Both the position numbers and the translations under genes were made by a program. From assembly GCA_037833965.1 (NCBI GenBank), contig AP031357.1, positions 5,910,001-5,974,000 on the forward strand: 64,000 nt of DNA, written 5' to 3'. The notes under the pieces were generated by a model, which had not been told where the DNA came from, did not search any database, and saw nothing but the letters and a program-made list of their open reading frames with translations. The stretch is from Marchantia polymorpha subsp. ruderalis (lineage: Eukaryota > Streptophyta > Marchantiopsida > Marchantiales > Marchantiaceae). This document shows, in pieces, positions 32,964 through 46,648 of the stretch (position 1 is its first letter; every line of letters begins with the position of its first letter).

Positions 32964-34870
32964 TGTGAGCCGAACCTTCCCACCCTTCAGCGGTTGTAGT
33001 CCAGGTGGGGGTTCGAGCTCCCATAATCTAACTTCGCTGAATTCAAGCCATGTACTCAAAGTGTATTCAGGACAATGAGATCATAAACACTTGCTCCTTC
33101 ACAGACAAATTATCCAGAACTGAAAATAATAACCTTGCTGTCTACTATTTTCGCAAGAGCATCAGACAAGCTCTTTGTTACATAAAGATCTAACCCAACT
33201 CTGGGTGACTTCCTCAATACTACAGCCGCTGTGGGCTTTCCTAGATACCAGTCCCACTCCCAATTCCTACTCAAAGTTCAATGTCGACTTCTCAGCTCCC
33301 ACCTTCAGACCCCACCAGATTTCTCTCTCGGATTCAACTCTCACTTTTCAAGTTCAAATTCAGATCCCGACTGTCAGATTTCAGTCTCAGATTTCACTTC
33401 ACTCACATCTCCCACTCTCAGGTCTTCCACTCTGATCTCAGCTCCCAGGCCGAGCACACCACTTCCGTCTCCACACACGCACACCACCAGCCCTCGCACA
33501 CTGGTACACTACAAGCTCTCGCACACTAGGCCGAACACACCACCAGGTCTCAGCTCCCACGCCGAACTCTCCACTTCGAAGTCCAAGGCCGAGACACCCA
33601 CAGCCCGCCTGCATGCCCCACTCGCAATGGTGGATAGCTGCCTGCTCCCCCTGCGCGACTACACGCCGCCGCCGCCGCCACACCTGTACATTCTACATCC
33701 TGACCACCCGATATCCGCCGGAGGGGATCTTCTTCCGCGCACCGCCGAAGGCATCCACCCGTAGAAGACGCACGACCACACCTTTGCTTATCCATAACAG
33801 TCACTCCCGACACCCATAACTCACAGACCCTAGCTCTGTTTCACAAGTTCGTGGGCTCGTTGGAACGAGCAGGTCGAGCTCTTTCCAACGAGACCCTAAC
33901 TGAGTCAAACCGTTACGAATTGAGAAAGTTATGCCGGTTTTACCCTTCGCCGAAGGCGCCGGCACGAAGTTCGCCGACCTCGAGTTCTCCGGAGGCGGGT
34001 TTTCCGGTTTGATGTCTTCTGGTTGGATAGCTTCCGGTTGGATATCTTCCGGTGAGATAGCTTCCGGTTGGATAGCTTCCGGTTCGATGTCTTCCGGTTG
34101 GATGTTGTCCTACCCTATCTGCCGCTTTCGACGCTCATAACTCAGTGACGCCTTATCCGTTTGAAGAGTTCTTGGTCTCGTTGGAACGAGCGTCGCGAGT
34201 TCTTTCCAACGAGACCCTAATCAAGTCAAACCGGTAACAAATGAAAAAGATATGCCGAGTTTACTGTTTCGCCGATGGCCCTTGCACGATGTTCACCGGC
34301 TCGGAGTTCGCCGACCCCGAGTTCGCCGAAGGCCTGCTCGCAGTTGTCGCGAAGTCGTCCGAAGCCGAAGATGTTCGCAGCCGGAGACCCCCGGTGCCGA
34401 AGACGTTCGCAGCCGGAGACGTTCGCAGCCGGAGACTTGGAGCCGAAGACGTTCGCAGCCGGAGATGTTCGCAACCGGACTTGCCTCAACCCTTCCCATC
34501 AGTAACTTCCGACACTCACAACTCAGTGATTCCTCATCCGTTTGAAGAGTTCTTGGTCTCGTTGGAACGAGCGTTGCGAGCTCTTTCCAAGGAGACACTA
34601 ACTGAGTCAAGGAGTCACACATTGAAAACGTTATGAGGGTTTCACTGTTTCGCCGAAGGCCTTTCCCCGAAGGAACTTCACCGAAGGCTCTTCGCCGGAG
34701 ACCCTGCCCTGAAAGCCCCGTTCCGGACCTTTGCCTACTAGCTATTACACCAACTCCTAATCTTACCAAAACTTCCAGAAAACTCCGAGCATAATTTTGC
34801 AAGAGCTTAAATCTAAAACTTTAACTCTCACAAGGTTAAAAAGACATGTGAGCACAATTTTGTGCTCACA
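32964..34870 (-). repeat. Array LTR 4 (shared by units 3 and 4)
   Basis: Carries one private change, G at 34234 where the other five LTRs have T (plus strand, CCGGTAACA against CCGTTAACA). Confidence 0.95.
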
Positions 34871-37800
34871 TCATTGGCGACCATCAGGGGAAGATTCCAG
34901 AATCCTAGCTCTGCAGGCTAGACAGCTTCAAATCCGGTACTGCTTGCATCTACTTCCCGCAGTGCGTGTGGGGAAAACTTCTCCATTCAACGTTTCCAAC
35001 TGCACTGAGTTGTTTGGAAATACCTCACGAATCAGATAAGGCCCTAACCATACTGCATCAAACTTTCCTGGGAACTCAAGCTTCCTACCATCCTGGAGCA
35101 TCACCATCATACCTGGCCTCAGCGTCCTTTTCTTATGCTTCTTGTCAAAGGTGATTTTTCTCCTCCGTTGAATGGCCTCAATATGTTGAGCACTCATTCT
35201 CCTCCTCTCATCAAGCTCTTCTAATGTCGTCAGCCTATTCCTTAATGACTGACTGTTTGTAAGCCGTGACTGCACTGCAACTCGGAGTGATTCCACCTCG
35301 AATTCGATGGGGAGAGTGGCCTCCAATCCATACACTAACGAAAACGGCGTTGCCTGTGTTGTCACCTTGAAAGTTGTCCGATAAGCCCACAATGCTGCTG
35401 TCAGCTTGGTGTCCCAATCCCTTTTTGAGTCAACCACCGTTTTGCGAAGAATACTCACCAGAGTCCCATTGACTCGCTCTGTCTGACCATTGGTTTGTGG
35501 ATGATATGGAGTAGTTTTTCTGTGATCTATCTCAAACCTATCTGTTAATTCTTGAAACATCTCATTCAAGAAGTGCCTGCCCCTATCGCTAACCAGAATC
35601 TTGGGACATCCAAACCTTGAAATGATGTTTTCGTACATGAATGTGGCAGCATGAGCAGCCGTATTCGTCTTCACCGCTTTTGCTTCCGCCCACTTTGTCA
35701 AGTATTCTGTCGCAACTATGATGTAAGCCATGCCTTTTGACGAATGAGGATGAATCTCACCGATATAATCAATTCCCCATTTTTCAAAAGGTACAAGTGG
35801 CAATGAAACGTGTAGAGGCATCTCCATTCGAAGGTCATTCCTAGCATACCTCTGACAGGCATCACAGCGCTTCACATATTCATGAGAGTCCCTAAACAAC
35901 CTAGGCCAGAAGTATCCCGCTCTAAGTATTTTCTGACCTGTAAGTTGGCCAGAGAAATGTCCTCCACAAGCACTGTCGTGGCAAGCCTCTAAAATTGCAG
36001 GAACCTCCACTTCTGACACACACCTTCTCAGAACACCATCAGCTCCCCTTCTAAACAATCTGTGGCCAATCACTGCAAAATGTCTACTGTTGACTCTCAC
36101 CTTCCTCCTTTCCTCCTTAGTCCAATCACCTGACAACTGCTGAGTTGTCAAAAACTCTACTATTCCAGCGTACCATTCTGGCTGAGCTGTGACTACAAAA
36201 AGACTATCATCTATCAACCTATCATCTAATGGACTGGTCCCTACATCCTCCGACAACCTAGATAGATGGTCGGCCTGCAAGTGCATGCGACCAGGTTTAT
36301 ACTCTACAGTGTAGTCAAATTCCTCCAGCAATAAAACCCACCTGGCCAATCTTCCACTAAGCTCCGCCTTGTTCACCAGATATTTGATTGCCATATGATC
36401 AACGAAGAAAACCACTGGATTGCAGATCAGATAATGTCTAAACTTCTTGACTGAAAAAACCATGGCCAAGCACTCCCTCTCAGTAGTAGAATAGTTCCTC
36501 TCTGCTGGATTCAACTGCCTACTGGCATAAGCGATTGGCAGGTCCTTCCCCTTCTCCCCTGTAGACTGACATAACGCACTACCCACTGCTACACTACTTG
36601 CATCACAGAAAACGTGAAAAGGCATGCTCCAGTCAGGAGGCCTCAACACCGGATAAGTACTCAACCTGGACTTCAACTCTTCAAAAGCTTCTTGACAAGC
36701 ATCTGTCCACTCAAACCTGTTCTCCTTCCTCAACAGTTGAGTAATAGGCACTACAATCTTGGCAAAGTCAGGAATCAACTCTCTATACCACCCTACATGT
36801 CCCAATAACTTGGCTACACCCTTAGTATTCGTGGGAGTTGCCAATCCTTCAATGACTGCAATCTTATCAGGATCCGGTTCTCTTCCCTTCTCACTCACGA
36901 CATAACCCAAAAGTACTCCTCTCTGAACACCTAGGAATGTCTTCTCAGGATTCAGAGCTAGCTGCATTCTTCTACATCTAATGAGAGCTTCTCTAACACA
37001 CTGCAGATGCTCACCAGCACTTGACTGAGTGCTAAAATCGTCCACAAAAACTGTCATAGACTTGTATAACAGATCTGTGAAAATATACATCACTAACCTT
37101 TGGAATGTGGCAGGTGCATTGCACAATCCGAAAGGCATAACAACCCATACAAAAGTTCCCCACGGAGTTGTGAAGGCTGTCTTATGAACATCCTGTACAG
37201 CTATGGAAATCTGATTGTAGCCAGCATATCCATCCATGAATGTGTACCTCGCATGACCCCCAACTTCCTCCAAAAGCAGCGTGATAAAAGGTAAAGGAAA
37301 GTGATCCTTCTCAGTACAGGCATTCAGCTTCCTATAATCCACACACACTCTAAGTTTCCCATTCTTCTTCTTGACCAAAACCATAGGAGAAACCCAATCC
37401 GTGATCTCTACAGGCTTGATGAATCCAGCTTTGAGTAATCTCTCCAATTCTGCTCGAACTAACAACTGTAACTGTGGGTTCATCCTTCTCTCCTTCTGTC
37501 TAATAGGCTTAGCTCCAGGGACCAGCGAAATCCGATGCTCCACCATTTCACGAGGTACTCCCTTCAACTCATCATACGACCAAGCAAAGGTATCACTGAA
37601 TTCGTCCACCAACTCACCATATTTCTGTATCTCATCCTCTCCTAGCTTGGAACCCATCTTCATTTGCTTCAGTTCTCCTCCTCTGATGGACACCTCCACA
37701 TATTTCCAGTCTTCTTCTGCCACATGAGTTTGTTCCTCTGAGCTTTGATACCAATCTGGAGGGACCTGAGGATAATCCCTGACGTCTTGGCCCACCACAA

Positions 37801-40800
37801 TTCCGGTTGATGTAGTCCTGAAATGCAAGGGTTCCTCCAACTTCGCATTTTTCACAGTAGTCTCCTCCTCTTGAGTTCCATCAACATGCACCGAATCCAC
37901 CTCAGTAATATCCAACTCGTCCAACCATGGAGTGAGACCTCCATGTATCCACTCTTCCTCCATAAGAACCTCACATGGTTCTAGCAACAGATACTCTTCT
38001 CGCTGTGAACTGATCACCTCCTTCTCAAAAATTTTGTGATGAGAAATCATCATGGCGTCACAACCTGACTCAGGATAATCTCTCAACCACTGAGCAAACT
38101 CTCCATCATCGCTTCTGCTGTAAAAACTAGGGCCCAAGCTACCTGATCCTACATCTAATCTATTTTTTCTGTCATTCAAATGAACCACTCCCACTAAAGT
38201 GTCATCACACTTGGCCTCGTTTTTCTCTTCTTCCTTCCCTGAAGATAACTCAGGATCCTCTCTCACCCTTCCACCTAATGACCCTATTGACACCTTGACT
38301 CTGTTATCATGAGGACCATATGTGATTGATGGCTTCAGTCCTCCCCAATCCACAATTGCATTAGCCATTCTCAACCAAGGTCTGCCCAATAGAATGGGAA
38401 AGGTGTCCCTGTTCGAATGCATCTTAATCACATGAAATGTGACAATGTACTCCTCACCACCAGTGGACAACCTGCAATCTTTAATCATCCCCACTGGTAC
38501 AGCTGAAGTCTGATTGGCCATATTGATAATGAAAGGTGAGGGGCCTGTCAGATTCAAACCTAACTTTCTCATGGTGTGTTCAGGTAGGATGTTCAAACCA
38601 CTACCCCCATCAACTAATACATTGGGAATCACCTTGTCTACCACTACCACCTCTATCTCCACAGGTTTGACATCCTGACTTCCTTTTTGCAAATGAACTC
38701 TAGCAGCGACTCTAGTCTTCGTCTTTCTACTCCTTCTATGCACTGGAATGCCCTCCTTCAAAGTCTTACGAGCAATGGGAGATATTTCCAGCAGCTGACC
38801 AAAAGTAATGTCTGCCTTCAGCGAACTCAGATCTGACCACAAATTGTACTTCTCCGACTCTCTCCTTCTCTGACCTCTCATGTTCTTCCACTCTGTCACA
38901 GGAATCCCAGGTCCTTCCCACTCTCGTGATTGATTGCTTTCTGAATCTTGCGTGACAGGTGGCACCTCTGCATCATGTAGAACCTCATCTCTTTTCTCCT
39001 CTGCTCTTGTAATCCTCCTTGCTCTCCTCGCCACTCTCTCAAGATCAGAGAGATGAGGAGGCTCCTCAGATGAAGTCTCCCCTTGCTCATCTTCATTTTT
39101 CTCAGTTTGCATCTTGCGATGCACAGCTCTGGTGGTGACAGCAAGGGCCGGAGCTTCATGCATAATCACATCATCCGAATTTTTCAACTTATAAGTAATC
39201 AGATTAGTATGTGGAGGCCACTGATTCTGCCCTTGTTCAACTATCCCCTTACCAAGATCAGAACTACTACGTTGGACATCTCCATCATCGTTTGCAAACC
39301 TAGCATCTTGAGAGTTTGAAGAACATGGATCTGCAAAAGAAACCTGTTTTCTGTTGTCACTACGAGGTTCATCTCGTGGTTCACTCTGGATGGGAATATA
39401 TCTGTTCACTGTCTGCAGTCCAACAGGTGGATTGAATGTCTGTTTGCCGTTCTCATGATCATAATACAAGTTAGAAGGTCTAAGATTGTTAGAATGCTCA
39501 TTCTGCGGTCTTGCACCCCTCATATTTTCTCTCGCCTGGTAAGGACTAACAGTAGGCTGAGGCATCCTAATAACTTTATCTGGCTGCCGACATTGGTCAG
39601 AGGGATGACTACCTCCACAATTACTACACCCATTAACCCCAACCTCAGACCAACACTGACCTGGATAGTGCCACCTACCACAAAATGCATGTAATTCTTT
39701 TCTCTCCATGTTCTGACCAACCTGACCCCTAGGAGGTACTCTGTACCCGTTTTGACCTTGGTAATTTGGTCCTTGGCCCCTTTGGTGTTGCACAGGTGGG
39801 CCACCGCTCATTCTGTTGTCACGGTTTGGCACCACCCTACAAAATTGCCTGGTATGACCAGATTGACCACACTGGACACACCACATGCTTGATGAATGTC
39901 TACCTGACTCGACTGGAGGAGGAGGCCCTGGCTGTTGACTCCTGATCATCAAGGCCATCTGATCTGTAATATTTTGCATTTGCTTCATCATGGTCTCTTG
40001 AAAGCCCACTTGGCTAGCATTTAATCTTTTCTCTACATCTGCCAGGTTAGGATCTACAGTAGGGGCTGGCAATGCTAAAACAGGTGCTGGCTCTCTGGTC
40101 TGCGAAATTGACTCACTGAGAGAATAGGGAGCTTGACCCCTATGCCTACCTAAGTCTCCTTCAATTGCTCTTGGACGAATTGGGATGAACTGAGGAATGG
40201 ATTCATCCTCCTTCCTCCACAATCTATCATAGTCCTTGTCAATATTCTCTATCTCCCTGGCAGCCATCTTGGCCTCAGCAAGAGTTTGAGGGCTTCTCTC
40301 CAGCACCCCTCGGATGGTCCCAGATTTGAAAAAGCCTTGGATAAAAAATTGTCTCAGCGTATCGTCATTGAGCATTGTACCCACAAAACGCGCACAAACC
40401 AGATCAAATCTTCTAATGTAAGCTGAGATTTCCTCTTCCCTTCCCTGTTTTAACGATGCCAAAGCTCTCAATGCAGAACCTTGCCCCACCTCAGGCCTAA
40501 ACTCATTCAAGAACTCCCTTTGCATCTGATCCCATCCCCCAAAATGACCTTCAGAATGATCCCTATACCACTCATACGCCTCACCTTCCAGGGTAGTAGG
40601 AAACCAGACCAAAAAATACCCTGGATCTGTAATCAGAGAGCTGGCTAGCCTCTCAACATATCTTTCCATGTGCCTTGAAGGATCCTCATCCTTCGTCCCA
40701 TAGAACTTAGGCAGATTGGGTGGCATGACCACAGCTGCCAAGTTCTGTGGAACCTGAATAGGAAGGCCTCTTGGCCTCACGAGTGGGTCTATGGGAGGAC

Positions 40801-40986
40801 TAGAAGGAGGTCCTGCTCTCCCTCCATCGTCAGCCATGCTAGCAGATTCCTCCACCAACCTCTCACTGTCAGGTTCTACAATCTCTAAACCTTCTAACAA
40901 AGACTCATCAACAGGGTCTACGTTCAGAAATATCTCAAGTTTAATTTCTTCCTCGATTTCCTTATTCTCAGGTTTCTTCCTACTGC

Positions 40987-40990
40987 GAAC
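40987..40990. repeat. Target site duplication of nested element, left
   Basis: GAAC, repeated at 48850-48853. Comparison with uninterrupted units shows exactly four duplicated bases; the next base outward differs (C against A). Confidence 0.9.
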
Positions 40991-41848
40991 TGCAACCTCC
41001 GGGCTGACTCTCACTCAGGTTTACCTCTGATGGCTTTGTGGTAGCGCATCATGGTTCTAGAAGACTAAGATTCATACTCTCACTCATGTCCCAAACACCT
41101 TCTCTTACAAACTCTCATGTATCACTCCAACTCACACACAACTCTCCTCACATCACCCTCTTCACATAAATGCAAACACACGTCGATACTCCAAGATACT
41201 CAAAAACTTCACTCCTTCATTACTGAAACAAGTCCTCACACATGACTCTCCAAACTTGCTTGAGAGGTGCTACTCTACCTCTCTATTTATACTACTTGAG
41301 AAGTTACCATAGTAACATGTGGTAATTTCTCCTAACTTACTTTTACCTAGGTAAGTTTGACTAACCTTCTCTACGTGGCAACATGCCATTGGCCTACCTA
41401 AACCTTCTAGAAGCTTCCGGAATCCAAGGTTGAGGTGGCGACATGCCATTGGAAGCTTTTAAACTTCTACAAGCTTCCTAGCCACTAAGTCAACATTAGA
41501 CTTAGTCTAGCCAATCATCTTTCATACATTTAGTCAAACCAATCAAATCCAAGCTTCTAGTCAAATATCTAATCCCTTGGAATCTAGAACTTTTGTATAA
41601 GACAAAATAGAAGTGCTCACTCCTTGTAAAAGACAAAATAGAAGTGCTCACTCCATTCTTCTAGAACTCCGCTAATTATTCCGCCAACTATAGACATTGT
41701 AGCTAAACTTAGTCATGACTAGATAAACTTAGTTATAACTAACTAGTTTAGTCATAACTAGCTAGTCTTAGCTATGCCTTGGCTAATCATCCTTATTCCC
41801 TTGACCACTTCTAAGACTTAGTACATATGTGCAACACCCGGTCTTACA
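40991..41848 (-). repeat. Nested element 3' LTR
   Basis: 858 bp; compared base by base with 47992-48849, only 41030 (A) against 48031 (G) differs. Contains a tandem pair AGACAAAATAGAAGTGCTCA and a TATAAATA box on the minus strand (41291-41284). Confidence 0.95.
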
Positions 41849-41862
41849 TTTACCCCCGGACC
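41849..41862 (-). other. Polypurine tract of nested element
   Basis: Minus strand GGTCCGGGGGTAAA directly abuts the 3' LTR start TGTAAG, the expected position for plus-strand DNA priming. Confidence 0.85.
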
Positions 41863-41871
41863 AAGATTTCA

Positions 41872-44800
41872 CTACGCCCTCGGAGTGAAAGAATCTGATC
41901 TTCGATGGAATAACTTCAACTTGTCGTGGTTGACTCGATCGAAGTGACGTCCTCCTAACTCCTTGATGTCATAAGTGAAATTTCCCCACACCTTCTCAAC
42001 TATGAAAGGTCCAAAATACTTAGGAAGAAACTTTTTCCTAGCTCTCTTGTATCTAATTGCATCAAAGAGCATCACCCAATCACCTTCCTTGAACGGCTTC
42101 AAGTTCTGGTTTCCACTTCGTTTGTCGTGATACTTCTTCTGCAACTGTTGAGCCCGCTCCACTCGTACCATGGCTAATGCTCGAGCTTCCTCCAACTCCA
42201 TCAATTGTTGTTGGCGAGACTTGATGGCTTCTGCTCCATTTGATTTCTTCAACCTTTGCTGGATTGTTGTGAATGTTGTCAAGTCAAACTGTATGGGAAG
42301 TTTTGACTCAACTCCATACACCATCCGAAAAGGTGAGTATCCAGTAGATGTCTTCCATGTTGTGCGATACTCCCATAAGATAGCATGGAGCCTCTTGTCC
42401 CAATTGTGTTTACTCCCGTCCATGTCTGCATCCTTGGCCAATATCATACACAAAGTGTAGTTGGTCCGCTCCGCCAACCCATTAGCGTTAGGTTTGTAGG
42501 AAGTGGTCACTCGAGCCTTGATGGAAAAGTGCTCCAACATGGCTTGAATCATACTTCCCACAAATTCTCCTCCTCTATCTGATACTAACTCCAATGGACA
42601 ACCAAATCGAGTAATGATTCTCTCATATAAAAATCTACCAACCTCCTTCTCATTAGTAGATTTAAGTGGTCTTGCCTCTACCCACTTCGTAAGATAATCT
42701 GTAGCTATCACAATGAACTTATTCCCTCGAGGAGTAAGATTCAAAGGACCTACAAAATCTATTCCCCACTTTTCAAAAGGACCTAACACTGGTACAGAAA
42801 TCATAGGAGGGGTTTTCATGGACTTTTTAGCAAAAGCTTGACACACATCACAACTTTTGCAATATTCCACACAATCCTTAAAAATACCCTTCCAATGATA
42901 ACCAGCATCAAGAATTTTGAAGGCAGTTACCTTCCCCGCAAAATGTCCTCCACATACTGCACCATCATGAAACTCCTTCATGAGTTGTAGTGCCTCTCCT
43001 CTCCCAACCGCCCTTCGTAGAAGTCCGTCAGCTCCTTGATGAAAAAGTACCTTCTCCATGATCATATAAGGTTGACATCTCTTCACTAATGCATTTTTCT
43101 CCCTTTGATGCATTCCTTGAGGAAACTCTCCTCTAGAGATGAAATCCCAAATTTCCTTGTACTCCTCCGGTACTGTTGTCACCGTGTCCATGACTAGCAA
43201 GTCCTCATCCGGAAAGGTGTCATCTACTGACTGATCTCCTCCATCATCATATGCTCTCGACATCAAATCCGCATTAGCATGCTTCTTTCCAGGTCTATCC
43301 TCAATGGTATAATCAAACTCTGCTAGTAGTAGCTTCCATCTAGCTATCCTCCCTTCAGCATTAGGCTTGTTGAAAATGTATTTCAAAGCCTTATGATCAG
43401 TCACTATAGTGAATCTCCCACCCAACAAATAATGTCGAAACTTCTTAAGTGAGAAGATTACAGCTAACGCCTCTCTCTCTGTCACTGAGTAGTTCTTCTC
43501 CGCTTGAACCATTTGTCTACTAGCATAGGCAATTGGATGATCATGCTTTTCATCATCTAATTGACTCAAGGTGCATCCTACAGCAATATTTGATGCATCT
43601 GTGTAGAGAATGAAAGGTTTACCCCAATCCGGTTTCGCCAAAATTGGAGCCGTCACCAACGCCTTCTTGAGAACTTCGAACGCCGTCTTTGCAGCTTCAT
43701 CCTTGAAAATGAGTTCGTACTCCACTCCCTTCTTCATGTAATTTGTCAAGGCATGAGCTTTGTTGGAGAAGGACAAGATGAACCGTCGATAGTACCCCAC
43801 CATACCAAGGAATTGCCTCAACTTGGTTAAAGTCGCCGGAAAAGGTAACTCCATGATCCGTGTCACCTTCTCTGGGTCCACCGCTATACCATTCTTGGAG
43901 ATGATATGCCCCAACAATAGGCCTTCCTCACATCCAAAAATGCATTTTTCTGGATTGAGTGAAGCCTTAGCTTCCTCCAGCCGTTGAAGTATTTTGATCA
44001 AATGATCAAAATGATCCGCTTTCCTCCCGTAAACACAAAAATCATCTATGAAATCCCTTACAAACTTTCCAATGAAAGGTTCAAACACTCTATTCATGAA
44101 CCTTTGAAAAGTGGCAGGAGCATTACATAGACCAAACGGCATCACTCTAAAAGCGAAGGTTCCCCATGGAGTAGTAAAAGTTGTTTTGAGTTGGTCTTCT
44201 AAGGCAATTTGGATTTGGTTATAGCCACTATAACCATCTCCAAAACTATACCACTCATGGCCAGCAACCTCCTCTAGAATCTCATCTATGAAAGGCAAGG
44301 GATAGTAGTCTTTCTTTGTGACAGCATTCAACTTTTTGTAATCTACGCACACTCGTAGCTTACCATTCTTCTTCTTCACTATCACAATTGGAGACACCCA
44401 TTCAGAATTTTCTACCTCGTAGATGAAGCCAGCCTCCTTGAGCTTGTCGATCTCCTCCTTCACCACAAGAGCCGTAGGTGGATTTATTCGGCGTTGCTTT
44501 TGCCGAATAGGACGAGCTTTCTCCTCCAACTCGATGCGATGAGTCTCCAACGTCACATGCTTAAGATCCTTGTAACTAAAGGCAAAAACATGAATATATT
44601 TGCGAAATATATCCAGAAACTTTGCCTTTTCCTCCTTGGTAACCTTGGGACCAAACCTGAGAGTGGACAGTCGTCGACACACCTCCTCTTCGCTCATCTC
44701 CACTTTGTCAGGATCTTTCTTCACTCCAGGCCTAGGCAACAACTCCATGGCAGCAATGACTTGTACTTGAACATTATCATCAGAAGAGTACTCCGATGAT

Positions 44801-46638
44801 GTTTCTTGATCAGAAGTTGAGATGTCTGTGTCAACTTCTGAAAAGCTACCACTCTCTTCACTCTCAGATTCCCAATACTCGTCAGTTGGTCTATCTGAGT
44901 CAGTGGTGGATTCCCCTCCTCTCGTCAAAGGAACCTTAACTCGATGGTTCTTTGGGCCTATCCTCAAATAGCCCTTGTGCCATCGGTCCGTAGTCCTTAC
45001 CGCCCTCAACCAAGGACGTCCCAACAGCAAGTCGTAGCTAGCTTCCTTGAGAATTTGGAAGGAAAGCAAAGTTTGCACTCCCCTCACACTAACCACAACT
45101 TTGTCTACCACCCCCAGTGGTCTTACCTTCTGTTTGTTGGCCATACCAACAATTATGCTAGAAGGTCTAGAAGGTTGCATACCCAACTTCTGCATCAACC
45201 TCTCAGACATGGCATTCACAGCCGATCCACCATCAACCAACACATCTGATACATCATGTCCATTGATCCTCACTTCGATCTTTGAAGCATGTGTACATAC
45301 CTCCGAAGCAGCCGCATCCACCACCCCAACTCCCACATTGGTCATGTGAGCCTTCCCCTTAGATTTCCGCTTCTTGGTCCTTGTGGAGATAAGACCTCCT
45401 CTTAACTCCTTCCGAATGGCTGGATTCAAGGCAATCAGCTGACCAACTGTTATATTGGCCTTCTGATTTCCTACATCCTCCACCACGTCATACTTAGCTT
45501 GAGAAGATGAAATGGAAAAGTCATCCATGCCCAACTTCTTCCTTGGTACTCTTGGTTGACTCACTCCACTTGACCGTGTACTTCGACTTGGCGTGTCCTC
45601 CATGAAAATCGACTCGTCCGCAAATCGGGCCCGCTTCTTCTCATGAGCAAGGATATCCACTTTCGATTTTGAGCTCTCCCCTTTCTCAAAAGTGCATTGA
45701 TGAGGGAATACATCAATGGATGCTACTCCCTTATCCTTGGCTTGTTGCGTGGCCGGTGCATTGTTGTTGTGCCGAACTCCATCATGTTGTCGAGGGTTAG
45801 GACAATTTCTCTGAAAATGAGGACCTCCACAAGAAAAGCAAGAAACCGCAAAGTTTCCTGAAGGTGGATTTCCTCTTGGAGGATAATTTCCATACCCCCT
45901 AGAGCCTCCTACTACGTTCTGATTCCTCTTCTCCCACAACTGTACTACATTGATCTTGAGATCTGCTAGAGTCTCCGTGATAGATTTCAACTCATTTTGA
46001 AAATCCACACTAGGATTCGCTATCGTGGATGAAGTAGAAGTGTTTGAAACAATAGACCTTCCTACAACCGGTGGAGCTACTTCTCTAGCCACCAAGCTAG
46101 AATCATCATCTTCTAAGCTCTCCTCCATTCTAATAGCAATTCGAATGGCTTCAGCCTTAGAAGAGGGCTTCTCGTATCTCACCTTACTTCGAATCTCTGG
46201 TCTCAAACCTCCAACGAAGTTCTTCATGAGCATCGCCCTTATCCCCACCATTGTAGCATCCACTTCGTCTCCGCCCTTCCTCAACACCACGTGGAATCTA
46301 GATTCCAACTTCTCGGTTCTCTCCACATAGGTCCTCACCTTCTCGTTCTCTCCTTGTTTCAAGAAGGTGACCTCACACATCAACTTTTCATAACTTTCAC
46401 TGGGAAGAAAGTTTTCGATCAGGTTCTCCGTTAATGTCTCCCACGTGTCGTCCTCCGAATGCTCCCTCTTGTACTCCTTGTACCACTTGAGAGCAGAATC
46501 CTCCAAGAAATCCGGCAAAAGCATAGCCCACTCGTCTTTCTTCCTCTCATTGTTTCCTATGCAAGCCCTCTTGAAGTCCCTAACAAAAGCTTCTACATCC
46601 TCATTCTCCCTCCCATAAAATACCGGAAGCTTCCCCAT
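41872..46638 (-). CDS. Gag-Pol polyprotein of nested element
   Basis: 1588 residues from ATG 46638 to TAG 41874-41872; a TAG lies three codons upstream of the ATG, so the frame cannot extend further. Order: Gag 1-175; zinc knuckle C267-C279 (CX2CX3HX4C, one residue shorter than the usual spacing); protease LVDGG 467-471; reverse transcriptase about 715-910 with FIDD 863-866; RNase H with D1014, TERE motif and D1081; integrase HHCC (H1224, H1232, C1263, C1266) and DD35E core D1294, D1354, E1390; GPF at 1543-1545. No chromodomain follows. All catalytic residues are present, so the element looks autonomous. An acidic Ser-rich spacer (575-625) separates protease and RT. It encodes the capsid and the enzymes for reverse transcription and integration. 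Confidence 0.95.
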   Translation of the reverse strand: MGKLPVFYGRENEDVEAFVRDFKRACIGNNERKKDEWAMLLPDFLEDSALKWYKEYKREHSEDDTWETLTENLIENFLPSESYEKLMCEVTFLKQGENEKVRTYVERTEKLESRFHVVLRKGGDEVDATMVGIRAMLMKNFVGGLRPEIRSKVRYEKPSSKAEAIRIAIRMEESLEDDDSSLVAREVAPPVVGRSIVSNTSTSSTIANPSVDFQNELKSITETLADLKINVVQLWEKRNQNVVGGSRGYGNYPPRGNPPSGNFAVSCFSCGGPHFQRNCPNPRQHDGVRHNNNAPATQQAKDKGVASIDVFPHQCTFEKGESSKSKVDILAHEKKRARFADESIFMEDTPSRSTRSSGVSQPRVPRKKLGMDDFSISSSQAKYDVVEDVGNQKANITVGQLIALNPAIRKELRGGLISTRTKKRKSKGKAHMTNVGVGVVDAAASEVCTHASKIEVRINGHDVSDVLVDGGSAVNAMSERLMQKLGMQPSRPSSIIVGMANKQKVRPLGVVDKVVVSVRGVQTLLSFQILKEASYDLLLGRPWLRAVRTTDRWHKGYLRIGPKNHRVKVPLTRGGESTTDSDRPTDEYWESESEESGSFSEVDTDISTSDQETSSEYSSDDNVQVQVIAAMELLPRPGVKKDPDKVEMSEEEVCRRLSTLRFGPKVTKEEKAKFLDIFRKYIHVFAFSYKDLKHVTLETHRIELEEKARPIRQKQRRINPPTALVVKEEIDKLKEAGFIYEVENSEWVSPIVIVKKKNGKLRVCVDYKKLNAVTKKDYYPLPFIDEILEEVAGHEWYSFGDGYSGYNQIQIALEDQLKTTFTTPWGTFAFRVMPFGLCNAPATFQRFMNRVFEPFIGKFVRDFIDDFCVYGRKADHFDHLIKILQRLEEAKASLNPEKCIFGCEEGLLLGHIISKNGIAVDPEKVTRIMELPFPATLTKLRQFLGMVGYYRRFILSFSNKAHALTNYMKKGVEYELIFKDEAAKTAFEVLKKALVTAPILAKPDWGKPFILYTDASNIAVGCTLSQLDDEKHDHPIAYASRQMVQAEKNYSVTEREALAVIFSLKKFRHYLLGGRFTIVTDHKALKYIFNKPNAEGRIARWKLLLAEFDYTIEDRPGKKHANADLMSRAYDDGGDQSVDDTFPDEDLLVMDTVTTVPEEYKEIWDFISRGEFPQGMHQREKNALVKRCQPYMIMEKVLFHQGADGLLRRAVGRGEALQLMKEFHDGAVCGGHFAGKVTAFKILDAGYHWKGIFKDCVEYCKSCDVCQAFAKKSMKTPPMISVPVLGPFEKWGIDFVGPLNLTPRGNKFIVIATDYLTKWVEARPLKSTNEKEVGRFLYERIITRFGCPLELVSDRGGEFVGSMIQAMLEHFSIKARVTTSYKPNANGLAERTNYTLCMILAKDADMDGSKHNWDKRLHAILWEYRTTWKTSTGYSPFRMVYGVESKLPIQFDLTTFTTIQQRLKKSNGAEAIKSRQQQLMELEEARALAMVRVERAQQLQKKYHDKRSGNQNLKPFKEGDWVMLFDAIRYKRARKKFLPKYFGPFIVEKVWGNFTYDIKELGGRHFDRVNHDKLKLFHRRSDSFTPRA

Positions 46639-46646
46639 TTCCAACT

Positions 46647-46648
<2 letters not shown>
